Below, piece after piece: positions 24,847-34,311 of a stretch of DNA of 64,000 nucleotides. Origin of the DNA: Geminicoccus sp036263595. Lineage in GTDB: Bacteria > Pseudomonadota > Alphaproteobacteria > Geminicoccales > Geminicoccaceae. Location: contig NZ_DATAGQ010000110.1 of assembly GCF_036263595.1 (NCBI RefSeq), positions 1-64,000 of the forward strand, written 5' to 3'. Below the pieces are notes generated by a model. That model did no database searches, was not told the DNA's origin, and saw only the letters and a list, made by a program, of their open reading frames with translations. A program made the translations under genes and the position numbers. Each line of letters opens with the position of its first letter. Position 1 is the first letter of the stretch.

Positions 24847-26160
24847 ATGCAGCGTTCGCCGCTCGAACCTTCGCTCTGGTACGCGACGGCGCCACCGGCG
24901 CCGCCGACCGATCCCATCGACGGCGAAGTGACGGCCGATGTCTGCGTGGTCGGCGGCGGCTATACCGGCCTGTCGACGGCGCTGCATCTCGCCGAGAAGG
25001 GCGTGCGGGTCGTCCTCCTGGAAGCCAAGGAGATCGGCTTTGGCGGCTCCGGCCGCAATGCCGGCCACTGCACGCCGACCTTCCACTTCTATTCGATCCC
25101 GACCGTGCGCAAGATGCTGGGCCCGGTCTATGGCGAGCGCCTGGTGCAGCGGCAGACAAACGCCACCAATCTCGCCTTCGACATCATCCGCCGCTACGGC
25201 ATCGACTGCGAGGGCGTGCAGAACGGCTACCTGATGGTCGCCCATGCACCCTCCAAGGTGAAGGTGCTTGAAGAAAAGCAGCGCACCTATGCGTCCGCGG
25301 GCAAGACCACGCATCTGCTGGACAAGGCCGAGACGGAGCGGCTGACCGGTTCGCCCCGCTACTACGGTGCCTGGCTGCATCCCGAAGGCGGCCATCTCAA
25401 CCCCCTGGCCTATGCCCGCGGCCTGGCACGCGCGGTCATCTCGCAGGGCGGTGTCATCCACACCTACTCGCCCGTGAGGGGCATCGAGACTGCAGGCAAG
25501 CGCTGGCGCGTCGTGACGCCCACCGGGGCGGTCACGGCCGACAAGGTGGTGTGCGGCACCGGCGCCTATACTGACGGCTACTGGCCCGGCCTCGACAAGA
25601 CCTTCACCATCCTCTCCGTCGCCATCCTCGCGACGCAGCCGCTCTCGGACAATGTCCGCAAGACAGTGGCGCCTGAGAACCACACGGTCGTCGAGACCCG
25701 CGACGACCCGATGATCTACAAGTACAACAAGGACGGCCGCTTGGTCACCTCGGTGTTTGTCGAGGGGCGACGCGGGGACGACCACGACTACACGAAGAAG
25801 CTGACGGCCGAGAAGCTGAAGTGGATCCTGCCGCAGCTGAGCGAGGTCGACTTCCAGTACTACTGGACCGGCGACCTCGACATGCAGCCCAAGACCTTCC
25901 CTCGCCTGTTCGAGCTGGCGCCTGGCATCGTGGCTTCGCTCGGCTACTCCGGCCGTGGCGTCCCCACGGGCACCATGATGGGCACCGTGCTGTCGGAATG
26001 GGCGATGGGGGTGCCCAAGGAGGACCTGGCGCTGCCGCTGGAGCCGCTGGAAGCGGCGCCGCTCTATATGAAGTTCGTCCCGCGCCTGTTCCTGTCCGTC
26101 ACGCGTGCCCGCGATCAGTGGGTCGCCAGGCGTGAGGGCGTGAACCCTCCGCCCTACTGA
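24847..26160 (+). CDS. FAD-dependent oxidoreductase, PuuB-like (DAO family)
   Basis: A 437-residue flavoprotein starting at the ATG at 24847, with GGGAG and GGAAAGG just upstream. The dinucleotide-binding motif VCVVGGGYTGLSTALHLAEKG lies near residue 30, followed by GGSGRNAGHCTPTF. The C-terminal FAD contact is SLGYSGRGVPTGTMMG. The pattern resembles gamma-glutamylputrescine oxidase and other amine oxidases of the DAO family. It is divergent from a polyamine-type importer, so oxidation of an imported amine is a reasonable inference. A MarR regulator follows after 18 bases. Confidence 0.86.
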   Translation: MQRSPLEPSLWYATAPPAPPTDPIDGEVTADVCVVGGGYTGLSTALHLAEKGVRVVLLEAKEIGFGGSGRNAGHCTPTFHFYSIPTVRKMLGPVYGERLVQRQTNATNLAFDIIRRYGIDCEGVQNGYLMVAHAPSKVKVLEEKQRTYASAGKTTHLLDKAETERLTGSPRYYGAWLHPEGGHLNPLAYARGLARAVISQGGVIHTYSPVRGIETAGKRWRVVTPTGAVTADKVVCGTGAYTDGYWPGLDKTFTILSVAILATQPLSDNVRKTVAPENHTVVETRDDPMIYKYNKDGRLVTSVFVEGRRGDDHDYTKKLTAEKLKWILPQLSEVDFQYYWTGDLDMQPKTFPRLFELAPGIVASLGYSGRGVPTGTMMGTVLSEWAMGVPKEDLALPLEPLEAAPLYMKFVPRLFLSVTRARDQWVARREGVNPPPY

Positions 26161-26178
26161 CCGGCCGGAGGAAGTCCC

Positions 26179-26706
26179 ATGCCCGCCAGCGGCCGGATGG
26201 AGCCCAGGACCATCGACTACTCGGACGTCTCGTTCGACGTGCTGGGCGATCTGCTGAGCTTCTATGCACGCAGCATGAGCATCGCGCTCAACCGCGACTA
26301 CGACCAGGCGATCAGCCAGGTCGAGCTGGCGCACGGCACCGGCAAGGTCTCGGTGCTGCTGATGGTGCATGCCAACCCCGGCATCCGCCCCTCGGTAATC
26401 GCCCACTTCATCCAGCGCGACCGCTCCGCGATGGCGCGGCTGCTCGAGCAGATGAAGGGCCATGGGCTGATCGAGCACAAGATCGACGCCGAGGAGCGCC
26501 GTGCCCACGAGCTCTATCTCACGCCCAAGGGCGAGAAGCTGGTGGACCAGGTGCGCCGGATCGCGCGCGAGCAGTCCGACCGCTTCTTCGGCGTCCTCGA
26601 CAAGGGCGATCAGGCCCAGCTCCTGCGCATCCTGAAGCGGCTCTACGAGCACCATGTCTCGCCCCTGCCCAACCGACACGGCAACCCGTCGGAGGCCGCG
26701 GCTTGA
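26179..26706 (+). CDS. MarR-family transcriptional regulator
   Basis: A 175-residue winged-helix regulator. The recognition region is IRPSVIAHFIQRDRSAMARLLEQM, with the wing at DAEERRAHELYLTPKG. GGAGGAAG lies just before the ATG. It sits inside an operon with two FAD oxidoreductases, a short-chain dehydrogenase and a peptide-type transporter, and probably controls that operon. The ligand is unknown. Confidence 0.88.
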   Translation: MPASGRMEPRTIDYSDVSFDVLGDLLSFYARSMSIALNRDYDQAISQVELAHGTGKVSVLLMVHANPGIRPSVIAHFIQRDRSAMARLLEQMKGHGLIEHKIDAEERRAHELYLTPKGEKLVDQVRRIAREQSDRFFGVLDKGDQAQLLRILKRLYEHHVSPLPNRHGNPSEAAA

Positions 26707-26716
26707 AGGGAATGTC

Positions 26717-27415
26717 ATGAGCAACGAGCGCGTCGTCCTGATTTCGGGCGGCAATCGCGGCATCGGTGCCGCCACCGCCCGGGAACTGGCGTCGAACGGC
26801 TGGAACGTCTCGATCGGCGTCCGCCGGCCGGACAGCGTGCCGGACGACCTGCGCGAGCGCTGCCACGTCCAGGCCTACGATGCTGCGGACAGGCAGAGCG
26901 AGGCTGCCTGGGTCGAGGCGGTGGCAGGACGCCATAGCCGGATCGATGCAGTGGTCGCCAATGCCGGGATCATGATCCCCAAGACCGTGATCGAGGCCGA
27001 CGATTCGGATCTCGACGCCCTGCTCGACATCAACGTCAAGGCGCCGCTCCGCCTCGCCCGGGCTGCCTGGCCCTACCTCGTCGCATCCGGCCGCGGCCGC
27101 GTCGCGACGGTCGTGTCCCTTTCGGGCAAGCGGGTGAAGACCGCGCAGTCCGGCCTCTACTCGGTCAGCAAGTTCGCAGCGTTGGCCCTCTCCCATGCCA
27201 TCCGCCAGGCCGGGTGGGACCACGGGATCCGCTCGGTCGCGATCTGCCCGGGTTTCGTGGCGACCGACATGGCCTTCAGCGTCACCGACAAGGCCGCGAA
27301 CGAGATGACCGACCCAAAGGACATCGCGCGGATCGTGGCGTTTGCGCTCGACCTGCCGAACACGGCCAGCGTTTCGGAGATTCCCATCAACTCGTCCCTG
27401 GACGATTCCTACTGA
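26717..27415 (+). CDS. Short-chain dehydrogenase/reductase (SDR)
   Basis: A 232-residue classical SDR from the ATG at 26717. The cofactor motif is SGGNRGIGAAT, followed by the NAG motif (VVANAGIM) and the catalytic serine and YxxxK in YSVSKFAALALSH. The closing CPGFVATDM is typical. It lies ten bases after the MarR gene and 31 bases before a second FAD oxidoreductase. It may reduce the aldehyde or ketone released by the oxidoreductases, which is inference. Confidence 0.88.
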   Translation: MSNERVVLISGGNRGIGAATARELASNGWNVSIGVRRPDSVPDDLRERCHVQAYDAADRQSEAAWVEAVAGRHSRIDAVVANAGIMIPKTVIEADDSDLDALLDINVKAPLRLARAAWPYLVASGRGRVATVVSLSGKRVKTAQSGLYSVSKFAALALSHAIRQAGWDHGIRSVAICPGFVATDMAFSVTDKAANEMTDPKDIARIVAFALDLPNTASVSEIPINSSLDDSY

Positions 27416-27446
27416 CCCTCAACACGCGGAAGAGCGAGTTCATTTC

Positions 27447-28775
27447 ATGGGACCTGTAGTCGACCCCGTCGAACCCAACGACAAGCTGCCGGAACGGGTG
27501 GACGTCGTCGTCATCGGCGGCGGCATCATCGGCACCTCGACCGCCATGTACCTGGCCGAGCGCGGCGTCTCCGTCGCCTTGTGCGAGAAGGGGCACATCG
27601 CCGGCGAGCAGTCGAGCCGGAACTGGGGATGGGTACGCAAGCAGGGCCGCGACCCGCGCGAGATCCCGCTCATCATCGAATCCCTGAAACTCTGGTCGAC
27701 GCTGAACGAGAAGATCGGTGCCGAGACCGGCTTTCGAACGACCGGCATCATGTACGGCGCTCGCAGCGATGCCGAGATGGCCAAGCACGAGGAATGGCTG
27801 CAGCATTCACAGCCCTACCAGCTGGACACTAAGGCCATCGGCAAGGCCGAGTTCGAGAAGCTGATGCCGGGTTCGGACGGCAAGTTCGTGGGTGCGCTCT
27901 ACACGGCCTCGGACGGGCGGGCCGAGCCGCAGAAGGCCGCCCCGGCCATTGCGCGCTACGCCCAGCGCATGGGTGCCTACGTGCTCACCAACTGCGCGGT
28001 GCGCACGGTCGAGCAGGCGGGCGGCAAGGTGTCCGGCGTGATGACCGAAAAGGGCCTGATCCCCTGTTCTCACGTGGTGCTGGCCGGTGGCGCCTGGTCG
28101 AACCTGTTCGCCGGCAATCTCGGCATCCGCCTGCCGCAGCTCACCGTGATCAACTCGGTGATGCGCACCGCGCCTTTGGAGAACGTCCCGGAGCACGCGC
28201 TCTGGGTCGGCGACTACGCCTTCAGGAAGCGGCTGGACGGCGGCTACACGATCGCGGACGGCAGCACCAACGTGCACGAGCTGGTGCCCAACAGCTTCAA
28301 GTTCATGAAGGAGTTCACCCCGGCCATCAAGCTGGAGTGGCGCTCCTACCAGATCGCGATGAACGGCCGCTTCATGCAGGAAGCCCGCTGGCCCAAGCGC
28401 TGGACCGGCGACCAGACCACACCGTTCGAGCAGATCCGCGTGAACGACCCGGCACCGGTCGAGAAGGTCACGAGGCGCGCGCTCTCCAAGCTCACGGACA
28501 GCTTCCCGGCCTTCAAGGACGCCAAGATCGTCCAGCAATGGGCCGGCCGCATCGACGTCACGCCGGACATCGTGCCGGTGATCTCGCATGTCGACAGCAT
28601 ACCCGGCTTCACCATCGCGACCGGCTTCTCCGGCCACGGCTTTGGAATCGGGCCGGGTGCGGGAAAGCTCATCGCCGACATGGTGATGGGCAGGGATCCG
28701 GTGGTGGACCCGACGGCATTCCGTCTGTCACGTTTCATGGACGGCAGCCCGATCGTTCCGATGGGCCATGCCTGA
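27447..28775 (+). CDS. FAD-binding oxidoreductase, glycine/D-amino-acid oxidase (DAO) type
   Basis: A 442-residue flavoprotein starting MGPVVDPVEPNDKLPE. The FAD motif VVVIGGGIIGTSTAMYLAERG is near residue 20. It is followed by the EQSSRNWGWVRKQGRDPRE segment seen in DadA-like oxidases, and by FSGHGFGIGPGAGKLIADM near the end. The likely chemistry is oxidation of an amino acid, N-methyl amino acid or amine. A peptide-type binding protein gene follows 75 bases downstream, so the substrate may be supplied by that transporter. Confidence 0.87.
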   Translation: MGPVVDPVEPNDKLPERVDVVVIGGGIIGTSTAMYLAERGVSVALCEKGHIAGEQSSRNWGWVRKQGRDPREIPLIIESLKLWSTLNEKIGAETGFRTTGIMYGARSDAEMAKHEEWLQHSQPYQLDTKAIGKAEFEKLMPGSDGKFVGALYTASDGRAEPQKAAPAIARYAQRMGAYVLTNCAVRTVEQAGGKVSGVMTEKGLIPCSHVVLAGGAWSNLFAGNLGIRLPQLTVINSVMRTAPLENVPEHALWVGDYAFRKRLDGGYTIADGSTNVHELVPNSFKFMKEFTPAIKLEWRSYQIAMNGRFMQEARWPKRWTGDQTTPFEQIRVNDPAPVEKVTRRALSKLTDSFPAFKDAKIVQQWAGRIDVTPDIVPVISHVDSIPGFTIATGFSGHGFGIGPGAGKLIADMVMGRDPVVDPTAFRLSRFMDGSPIVPMGHA

Positions 28776-28850
28776 TCGTTTTCTGGCCGGTGCCGGCAAC
28801 GACCGGCGTCGGCCTTGCATCCCAAGGGGAAAGCAGAGGGGGATTTTCAC

Positions 28851-30533
28851 ATGACGGATCGAATGGTGGACACGAGCAGCCTGACGCGGCCGAGCCGGCG
28901 CAAGCTGATGGCGATGGGCCTGGCCGGCGGTGCTGCCGTCTGGATGGGTCCCTCGATCGGCTGGGTCGGCCAGGCCCAGGCCGCCACCCCGCCGGAAAAG
29001 CCCACGGGCCAGGCGGTGATCGGCTTTTCCCAGGAGCCCACGGTCTTCAATCCGCTGATGCTGCACATCGAGGTGGACGAGGGCGTCTACTTCAACCTGT
29101 TCAGCCCGCTCTGGCGGCCGGGCCCCGACGGCAACCTGATCCCCGACCTGGTCACGGAGATCCCGACCGCAGAGAACGGCGGAATCTCGGCGGACGGCCT
29201 GACCTGGCGGCTGAAGCTCAAGGACAACGTCAAGTGGCATGACGGCACGCCGTTCACGGCCGAAGACGTCAAGTACACGATCGAGCTGATCAACAACCCG
29301 GACTTTCGCGCCGGGCGCCGTGCCGGCCACGAGCTGGTGCGCGACATCCAGGTGGTGAGCCCGACCGAGCTCACCTGGCGCATGGAGAAGCCCTACGCGC
29401 CCTACCCGGCGATCCTCTCCTGGACCTTCATCGTGCCCAAGCACATCCTGGAGAAGGAAGCCGACCCGAACACCGCCGCCTTCAACAACGCTCCGGTCGG
29501 CACCGGCGCCTTCAAGTGGGCCGAGCGCGTCCCAGGCGACCACATCACGCTGGAAGCCTTTGAGGACTATCACGGGGACGGTCCGTACCTGGAGCGGATC
29601 ATCTTCAAGTACATCCCCGACATGACCGTGCTGTTCACCCAGTTCCAGACGGGTGACGTCGATTACACGGGCATCCAGGGCATCTCACCGGACAAGTACG
29701 AGACCGCCAAGTCGCTGGAAGGCCGGGTGGTCATGCCGGTGCCGCAGCCCTTCGTTGAAAACATCGCCTGCAATACCGGCTTGCCGGTGTTCAAGGACCC
29801 AAAGGTCCGCGAAGCGCTCTACTATGCCATGGACAAGCAGAGCATCATCGAGGCGATCTATTACGGCCTGCCGATTCCGACGGAATCGTTCCTGCCCAAG
29901 GAGTCCTGGGCGTTCAACCCGAACCTGCCCAAGCACGAGTACAATCCCGACAAGGCCAGGCAGATCCTGGACGAGGCCGGCTGGGTGCCTGGCAGTGACG
30001 GGATCCGCGAGAAGGACGGCGTGCGGCTGGAGTTCACGAACTCCACCACCGCCGGCAACCAGACCCGCGAGCAGGCGCAGCAGTTCCTCCAGCAGAACTG
30101 GCTGGAGGTCGGTGCGAAGATGAACATCTCCAACCTGCCGCCCGCCGTGATGTGGGGCGAATACTGGATGATGTCGAAGTTCGAGACCGCCATGGTCGGC
30201 ATTGGCTTCGGCATCGGCCCCGATCCGGACGCCAACGACTTCTTCCACAGCAAGTCGATCGGCGCCCAGGGCGGCACCGGCCAGAACACCACCCAGTATA
30301 ACAGCCCGGAGGTGGATGCTCTCTTGGCCGAAGGTGCCTCGACCACCGACCAGGCCAAGCGCAAGGAGGTCTACGCCAAGATGCAGGAGGTCACCCGACG
30401 CGACCTGCCCTACCTGCCGATCTTCCAGTACACGATGGTGGAAGGCATCAAGGAGGGCCTGCAGAACTTCAAGCCCAACGTCGCGGTCCAGGAGAACTGC
30501 TGGAACGCGAACGAGTGGTACTGGGCCACCTGA
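28851..30533 (+). CDS. ABC transporter substrate-binding protein, family 5 (peptide/opine type)
   Basis: A 560-residue extracellular solute-binding protein (DppA/OppA class). The leader contains RPSRRKLMAMGLAGG, a Tat-like twin arginine. The mature protein shows the family signature WRLKLKDNVKWHDGTPFTAEDVKYTIE. The start at 28851 follows GAGGGGG closely. Two family-typical permeases follow. The likely ligands are oligopeptides or opine-like compounds, given the DAO-type oxidase genes upstream. The exact ligand cannot be read. Confidence 0.9.
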   Translation: MTDRMVDTSSLTRPSRRKLMAMGLAGGAAVWMGPSIGWVGQAQAATPPEKPTGQAVIGFSQEPTVFNPLMLHIEVDEGVYFNLFSPLWRPGPDGNLIPDLVTEIPTAENGGISADGLTWRLKLKDNVKWHDGTPFTAEDVKYTIELINNPDFRAGRRAGHELVRDIQVVSPTELTWRMEKPYAPYPAILSWTFIVPKHILEKEADPNTAAFNNAPVGTGAFKWAERVPGDHITLEAFEDYHGDGPYLERIIFKYIPDMTVLFTQFQTGDVDYTGIQGISPDKYETAKSLEGRVVMPVPQPFVENIACNTGLPVFKDPKVREALYYAMDKQSIIEAIYYGLPIPTESFLPKESWAFNPNLPKHEYNPDKARQILDEAGWVPGSDGIREKDGVRLEFTNSTTAGNQTREQAQQFLQQNWLEVGAKMNISNLPPAVMWGEYWMMSKFETAMVGIGFGIGPDPDANDFFHSKSIGAQGGTGQNTTQYNSPEVDALLAEGASTTDQAKRKEVYAKMQEVTRRDLPYLPIFQYTMVEGIKEGLQNFKPNVAVQENCWNANEWYWAT

Positions 30534-30605
30534 CCACGACAGGTTGAACAGGGACCGGGGCGGCTCTTCGGGCTGCCCCGGCTCCGCATCGGAGGAGGAG
30601 CCGGG

Positions 30606-31556
30606 ATGGGGCGCTATCTTCTCGGCAGGCTCGGGCAGAACGTGGTGCTGCTCTGGCTCGTGTCCATGATCGGGTTCGGCGTGCTCTACCTGGCACCCGG
30701 CGGACCCTTGTCGCAGTTCGCGATGGTGCCCGGCATGTCCCAGGAGGACATCGCCCGGATCGCCCAGCAGATGGGCCTGGATCGGCCCCTGCCCGTCCAG
30801 TACTGGGAATGGTTCACCCGCCTGCTCATGGGCGACTGGGGCCGCTCCTACCGCGATTCACAGCCCGTGCTCCACGTGATCGGCTCGCACTTGTGGGCGA
30901 CCCTGGAGTTGATGATCACCGCCACCATCATCGCCATCTTCCTCGGCGTATGGATCGGCGTGATGGGGGCGATCCGCCGCTATTCCTTCTTCGACTCGCT
31001 GGCGACCATCGGTGCGATGATCGCGCTCTCCATCCCGACCTTCTGGTTCGGCCTCGTCACCATCTACATCTTCTCGGTCAAGCTCGGCTGGCTGCCGCCC
31101 GGCAACCGCTACACGATCGGCGACGCCTCCTTCTGGGACTATCTCCACCACCTGATCGCCCCATCCCTGGTGCTGGCCCTGGTCGAGGTCGCCGTATGGA
31201 GCCGCTACATGCGCGCCTCCATACTGGACGTGATCAACCAGGACTTCATCCGCACCGCCCGTGCCAAGGGCCTGCCGGAGCGGCAGATCCTGCTTCGCCA
31301 CGCCATGCGCAACGCGCTGATCCCGATGATCACGCTGGCGGGCCTGCAGATCCCGACCCTCCTGGGTGGGGCGCTCGTGACCGAGACCGTGTTCACCTGG
31401 CCCGGCATGGGACGCCTGTTCCTGGATTCGCTCTCCTACCGCGACTACCCCGTGGTGATGGGCATCCTGGTCTTCTCCGCGATCATGGTGCTGGTCGGCA
31501 ACCTGCTGGCCGACCTGCTCTGCGCCATCGTCGACCCGCGTATCCGACTGGACTGA
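30606..31556 (+). CDS. ABC transporter permease, DppB/OppB type
   Basis: A 316-residue permease with about six membrane segments, starting MGRYLLGRLGQNVVLLWLVS. GGAGGAG lies just upstream. The EAA-like coupling loop (FIRTARAKGLPERQILLRHAMRNALIP) is strongly conserved, and the C-terminal FTWPGMGRLFLDS follows. It is followed after five bases by the partner permease. Confidence 0.93.
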   Translation: MGRYLLGRLGQNVVLLWLVSMIGFGVLYLAPGGPLSQFAMVPGMSQEDIARIAQQMGLDRPLPVQYWEWFTRLLMGDWGRSYRDSQPVLHVIGSHLWATLELMITATIIAIFLGVWIGVMGAIRRYSFFDSLATIGAMIALSIPTFWFGLVTIYIFSVKLGWLPPGNRYTIGDASFWDYLHHLIAPSLVLALVEVAVWSRYMRASILDVINQDFIRTARAKGLPERQILLRHAMRNALIPMITLAGLQIPTLLGGALVTETVFTWPGMGRLFLDSLSYRDYPVVMGILVFSAIMVLVGNLLADLLCAIVDPRIRLD

Positions 31557-31561
31557 CAAGC

Positions 31562-32449
31562 ATGGCCCAGGCTGCCATCCCCGCGACCCCGGCCACCCTG
31601 CCGGCTCCCGCCAGGAACCGTGCGCTGCGCCGATTCCTGCGCCACCGCCTGGCCGTGTTCGGCATCGTCATGATCGTGCTGCTGGTCCTGCTTTCAGCCT
31701 TCGGCCCTTATCTCATCCCCTACGACCAGCTGTTCATCGACATCCGCAACCGCTTCGCCCCGCCGCTCTCCGGCTTCCACATCCTGGGCACCGACCCGCT
31801 CGGCCGCGACCATGCCGCGCGCCTGCTCAATGCCGGCCGGATCTCGCTCACCGTGGGCTTCCTCGCCATGATCGTCTCCACCGTGATCGGGACGATCGTG
31901 GGTGCCGTGGCCGGCTATTACGGCCGCTGGATCGGCGCCGTCCTCATGCGGATCGTGGACGCAATCTTATGCTTCCCGTCCGTGTTCCTGCTCCTGGCGC
32001 TGGCCGCCTTCATCAAGCCCAACGTGATCACCATCACGCTGATCATTGCCGCCACCTCCTGGATGGAAGTGGCCCGCGTCGTCCAGAACCAGATCCGGTC
32101 CTTGCGCGAACGCGACTTCACCGTGGCCGCCGAGATGCTGGGCGTCTCGGATGCCGCGATCATGTTCCGCGAGCTCTTGCCCAACGTCGTCGGCCCGATC
32201 GTCGTGGCCGCAACGTTGACGGTCGCCCGCGCGATCCTGATGGAATCCTATATCAGCTTTTTGGGCTACGGCATCCAGCCGCCCATGGCGAGCTGGGGCA
32301 ACATGCTGAACAACGCCCAGCAATACCTGGTCTCCGCCCCCTGGCTCGCAATCTTCCCGGGCGTGATGATCACGCTGGCCGTGGCCAGCTTCAACTTCGT
32401 TGGCGACGGCTTGCGCGACGCGCTGGACGACCGGCTGGATACACAGTGA
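31562..32449 (+). CDS. ABC transporter permease, DppC/OppC type
   Basis: A 295-residue permease from the ATG at 31562. It has the N-terminal cytoplasmic basic region and first membrane segment, then the HILGTDPLGRDHAARLL segment diagnostic of DppC-type permeases. The coupling loop is FTVAAEMLGVSDAAIMFRELLPN, and GYGIQPPMASWGNML is near the end. The usual dppD/dppF ATPase genes do not follow, and the next gene is an unrelated small membrane protein. Confidence 0.93.
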   Translation: MAQAAIPATPATLPAPARNRALRRFLRHRLAVFGIVMIVLLVLLSAFGPYLIPYDQLFIDIRNRFAPPLSGFHILGTDPLGRDHAARLLNAGRISLTVGFLAMIVSTVIGTIVGAVAGYYGRWIGAVLMRIVDAILCFPSVFLLLALAAFIKPNVITITLIIAATSWMEVARVVQNQIRSLRERDFTVAAEMLGVSDAAIMFRELLPNVVGPIVVAATLTVARAILMESYISFLGYGIQPPMASWGNMLNNAQQYLVSAPWLAIFPGVMITLAVASFNFVGDGLRDALDDRLDTQ

Positions 32450-32542
32450 GGCGCTTGCCGAGCATTGGCCCCACGATCCGGGCGATCCGCGGTTGGCCTT
32501 GAGCTAGGCTGCAGGCCGTCACCCACGCATGGAGGCGAGGCC

Positions 32543-33118
32543 ATGGCGGGAACAATGGAGCATGGCGGAAGGCGCCGCCGTTGGATGGTACCCTGGTCGG
32601 TGGCAGCCCTTCTCCTGCTGCTGCCGTTGGTCGCCATGCTGTTCACCGATGAGATGGCCTGGGACGGGGCCGACTTCGCCATCATGGGGGCCATGCTGTT
32701 CGGCGCTTGCGGCGCCTATGAGCTGGGGGCCAGGACGAGCGGGAACATCGCCTACCGTGTGGCGCTCGGCATCCTGATCGTCACAGCGCTCTTCCTCGCC
32801 TGGATCAGCTTGGCCGCCGGCATCATCGGGTCAGAAGACCACCCGGCCAACCTGATGTATGGCGGCGTGCTCGCCGTGGCGGTCCTCGGTGCCCTCCTCG
32901 TGCGCCTGCGGCCTGAAGGCATGGCTCGCGCGTCAGCCCTGACCGCCCTTGCCCAGATCTCGGCCGGGGCGACCGCCCTGGCCGCCGGATGGGGCTCCAC
33001 CGGGGCGGACGGGCCGGGGAAACTGGCGGTCCTGACCGGCATCTTCGCCTTGCTATGGCTCCTGTCGGCTTGGCTGTTCCGTCAGGCGGCACGGGTGCAG
33101 GCTGCAGGAGCCGCGTAG
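32543..33118 (+). CDS. Hypothetical multi-pass membrane protein
   Basis: A 191-residue protein with about six hydrophobic segments and little else: a basic N-terminus (GGRRRRW), then membrane helices. The start at 32543 has a strong GGAGGCGAGG upstream. Compact membrane proteins of this style are common in alphaproteobacteria and have no assigned function. It is 93 bases after the transporter and may be a separate unit. Confidence 0.75.
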   Translation: MAGTMEHGGRRRRWMVPWSVAALLLLLPLVAMLFTDEMAWDGADFAIMGAMLFGACGAYELGARTSGNIAYRVALGILIVTALFLAWISLAAGIIGSEDHPANLMYGGVLAVAVLGALLVRLRPEGMARASALTALAQISAGATALAAGWGSTGADGPGKLAVLTGIFALLWLLSAWLFRQAARVQAAGAA

Positions 33119-33207
33119 ACACTTGCCGCGACGGCGGCCGTCCGGGCCGGTAGCGACTGGCGAGCCGACGTGGCCCGACATGATGAGCCGGCTGCGTAGC
33201 ACCGAGG

Positions 33208-33723
33208 CTAACTAGCCCGGTCCTGCAACGCCTCCTCGACCGGGCAGTCCTGGCAGGTCCGTTCATCGCACAGGCGACACACGGCGTAGGCATGCCCTGC
33301 GTCGCGCACGAACCCGCCGAGCAGTTTCGCAACGAGGCTGTCCAGTTGCGCCCGCTCCTCCGACGCCAGGCATGTCAGGGCAGCGGTCAGCCCCGCATGG
33401 CGCTCGGCCAGGATCGCATCGCGCTGCCGCAGGCCTTCCTCCGTCAGGACCAGCGCCACGGCTCGGCCATCCTCGATGGAGGGGCGGCGCAGCACGAGCC
33501 CATTGGCCACCAGCCGGTCGACCAGCCGCACCGCACCCGGATGCGAGAGCCCCAGCGCGCGCCGCAGCCGGTCGATCGACAGGCCCGGGTCATGCCCGAT
33601 CAGGGCGACGGCCGCCGGCGCGGGTCCGCCCTCCGATGCCTGTCGTTCGCTGGCGGCCCGGATCTGGTCGGCGATCCCGAGCGCCAGGGCACCCAGGATG
33701 TTTGCGGTTCGGTCGTAGTTCAT
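33208..33723 (-). CDS. MarR-family regulator with C-terminal cysteine cluster
   Basis: A 171-residue winged-helix protein. The HTH reads SIDRLRRALGLSHPGAVRLVDRL and the wing DGRAVALVLTEEG. The C-terminus carries CRLCDERTCQDCP, spacing C-x2-C-x4-C-x2-C, after the dimerisation helices. This could bind a metal or sense oxidants. It is divergent from a YHS-domain protein across an AT-rich palindromic region that is its likely operator. Confidence 0.85.
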   Translation of the reverse strand: MNYDRTANILGALALGIADQIRAASERQASEGGPAPAAVALIGHDPGLSIDRLRRALGLSHPGAVRLVDRLVANGLVLRRPSIEDGRAVALVLTEEGLRQRDAILAERHAGLTAALTCLASEERAQLDSLVAKLLGGFVRDAGHAYAVCRLCDERTCQDCPVEEALQDRAS

Positions 33724-33733
33724 GCGGCTTATT

Positions 33734-33794
33734 TATATGCATGGAGCATAGACATCAACCACGACATCCACTAATATATGCATCACGCATATAT
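33734..33794. promoter_or_regulatory. Palindromic operator region between MarR and YHS genes
   Basis: ATATATGC at 33774-33781 and GCATATAT at 33787-33794 form an inverted repeat around a five-base centre. TATATGCAT occurs twice as a direct repeat, at 33734-33742 next to the regulator start and at 33775-33783. This AT-rich pair contrasts sharply with the GC-rich surroundings and is well placed for autoregulation by the MarR protein. Confidence 0.6.
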
Positions 33795-33810
33795 GGAGAG
33801 GAGATGTCCG

Positions 33811-34311
33811 ATGCAGCGTTCTGTACCTCCTGCGGCTCCCTTGGAGGCGGCAAGGCGCAGCTCATGCGCAGGTGCCGTGGCTGGCCTTTTTGTGGTGGGT
33901 TCGTTCGGCGCCGGCCTTGCCGGCGAGATCAACGAGACCGATGGCCTTGCCATCGAAGGCTACGATCCGGTCGCCTATTTCAGCGAGCACAAGCCGGTAC
34001 AAGGGCCGGCCGCGTTCACGGCCTCGCAGGACGGCGTCACCTACCGCTTCGCCTCGGCCGCCCATCGCGACCAGTTCCTGGCGAACCCGGCCGCCTACCT
34101 GCCCCAGTATGGCGGCTTCTGCGCCTATGCGACCGCCAAGGGCTACAAGGCCGATGCCGATCCGACCGCCTTCTCGGTCGTCTCCGGCAAGCTCTACCTG
34201 AACTACAACGCCGACATCCAGGCCGAATGGTCGAAGGACCCGGTGGGCTACATCACGAACGGTGACCGGAGCTGGTCGACCGTTTCCAAGCTGACCGACA
34301 TCGTCCGATGA
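33811..34311 (+). CDS. YHS domain-containing exported protein
   Basis: A 166-residue protein. The start at 33811 has GAGGAG about eight bases upstream. The N-terminus has a signal-like hydrophobic segment (CAGAVAGLFVVGSFGAGLAG). The YHS domain follows: IEGYDPVAYFSEHKPVQG, then HRDQFLANPAAYLPQYGGFCA. YHS domains are linked to metal handling, and exported versions are common in proteobacteria, though their exact role is unclear. It overlaps the next membrane protein gene by four bases and is probably under the divergent MarR regulator. Confidence 0.84.
   Translation: MQRSVPPAAPLEAARRSSCAGAVAGLFVVGSFGAGLAGEINETDGLAIEGYDPVAYFSEHKPVQGPAAFTASQDGVTYRFASAAHRDQFLANPAAYLPQYGGFCAYATAKGYKADADPTAFSVVSGKLYLNYNADIQAEWSKDPVGYITNGDRSWSTVSKLTDIVR

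Noticed and set aside
24763..26775. A 670-codon minus-strand frame antisense to the FAD oxidoreductase and MarR genes
   Set aside because: No motifs, and compositional bias like other shadow frames in GC-rich DNA.
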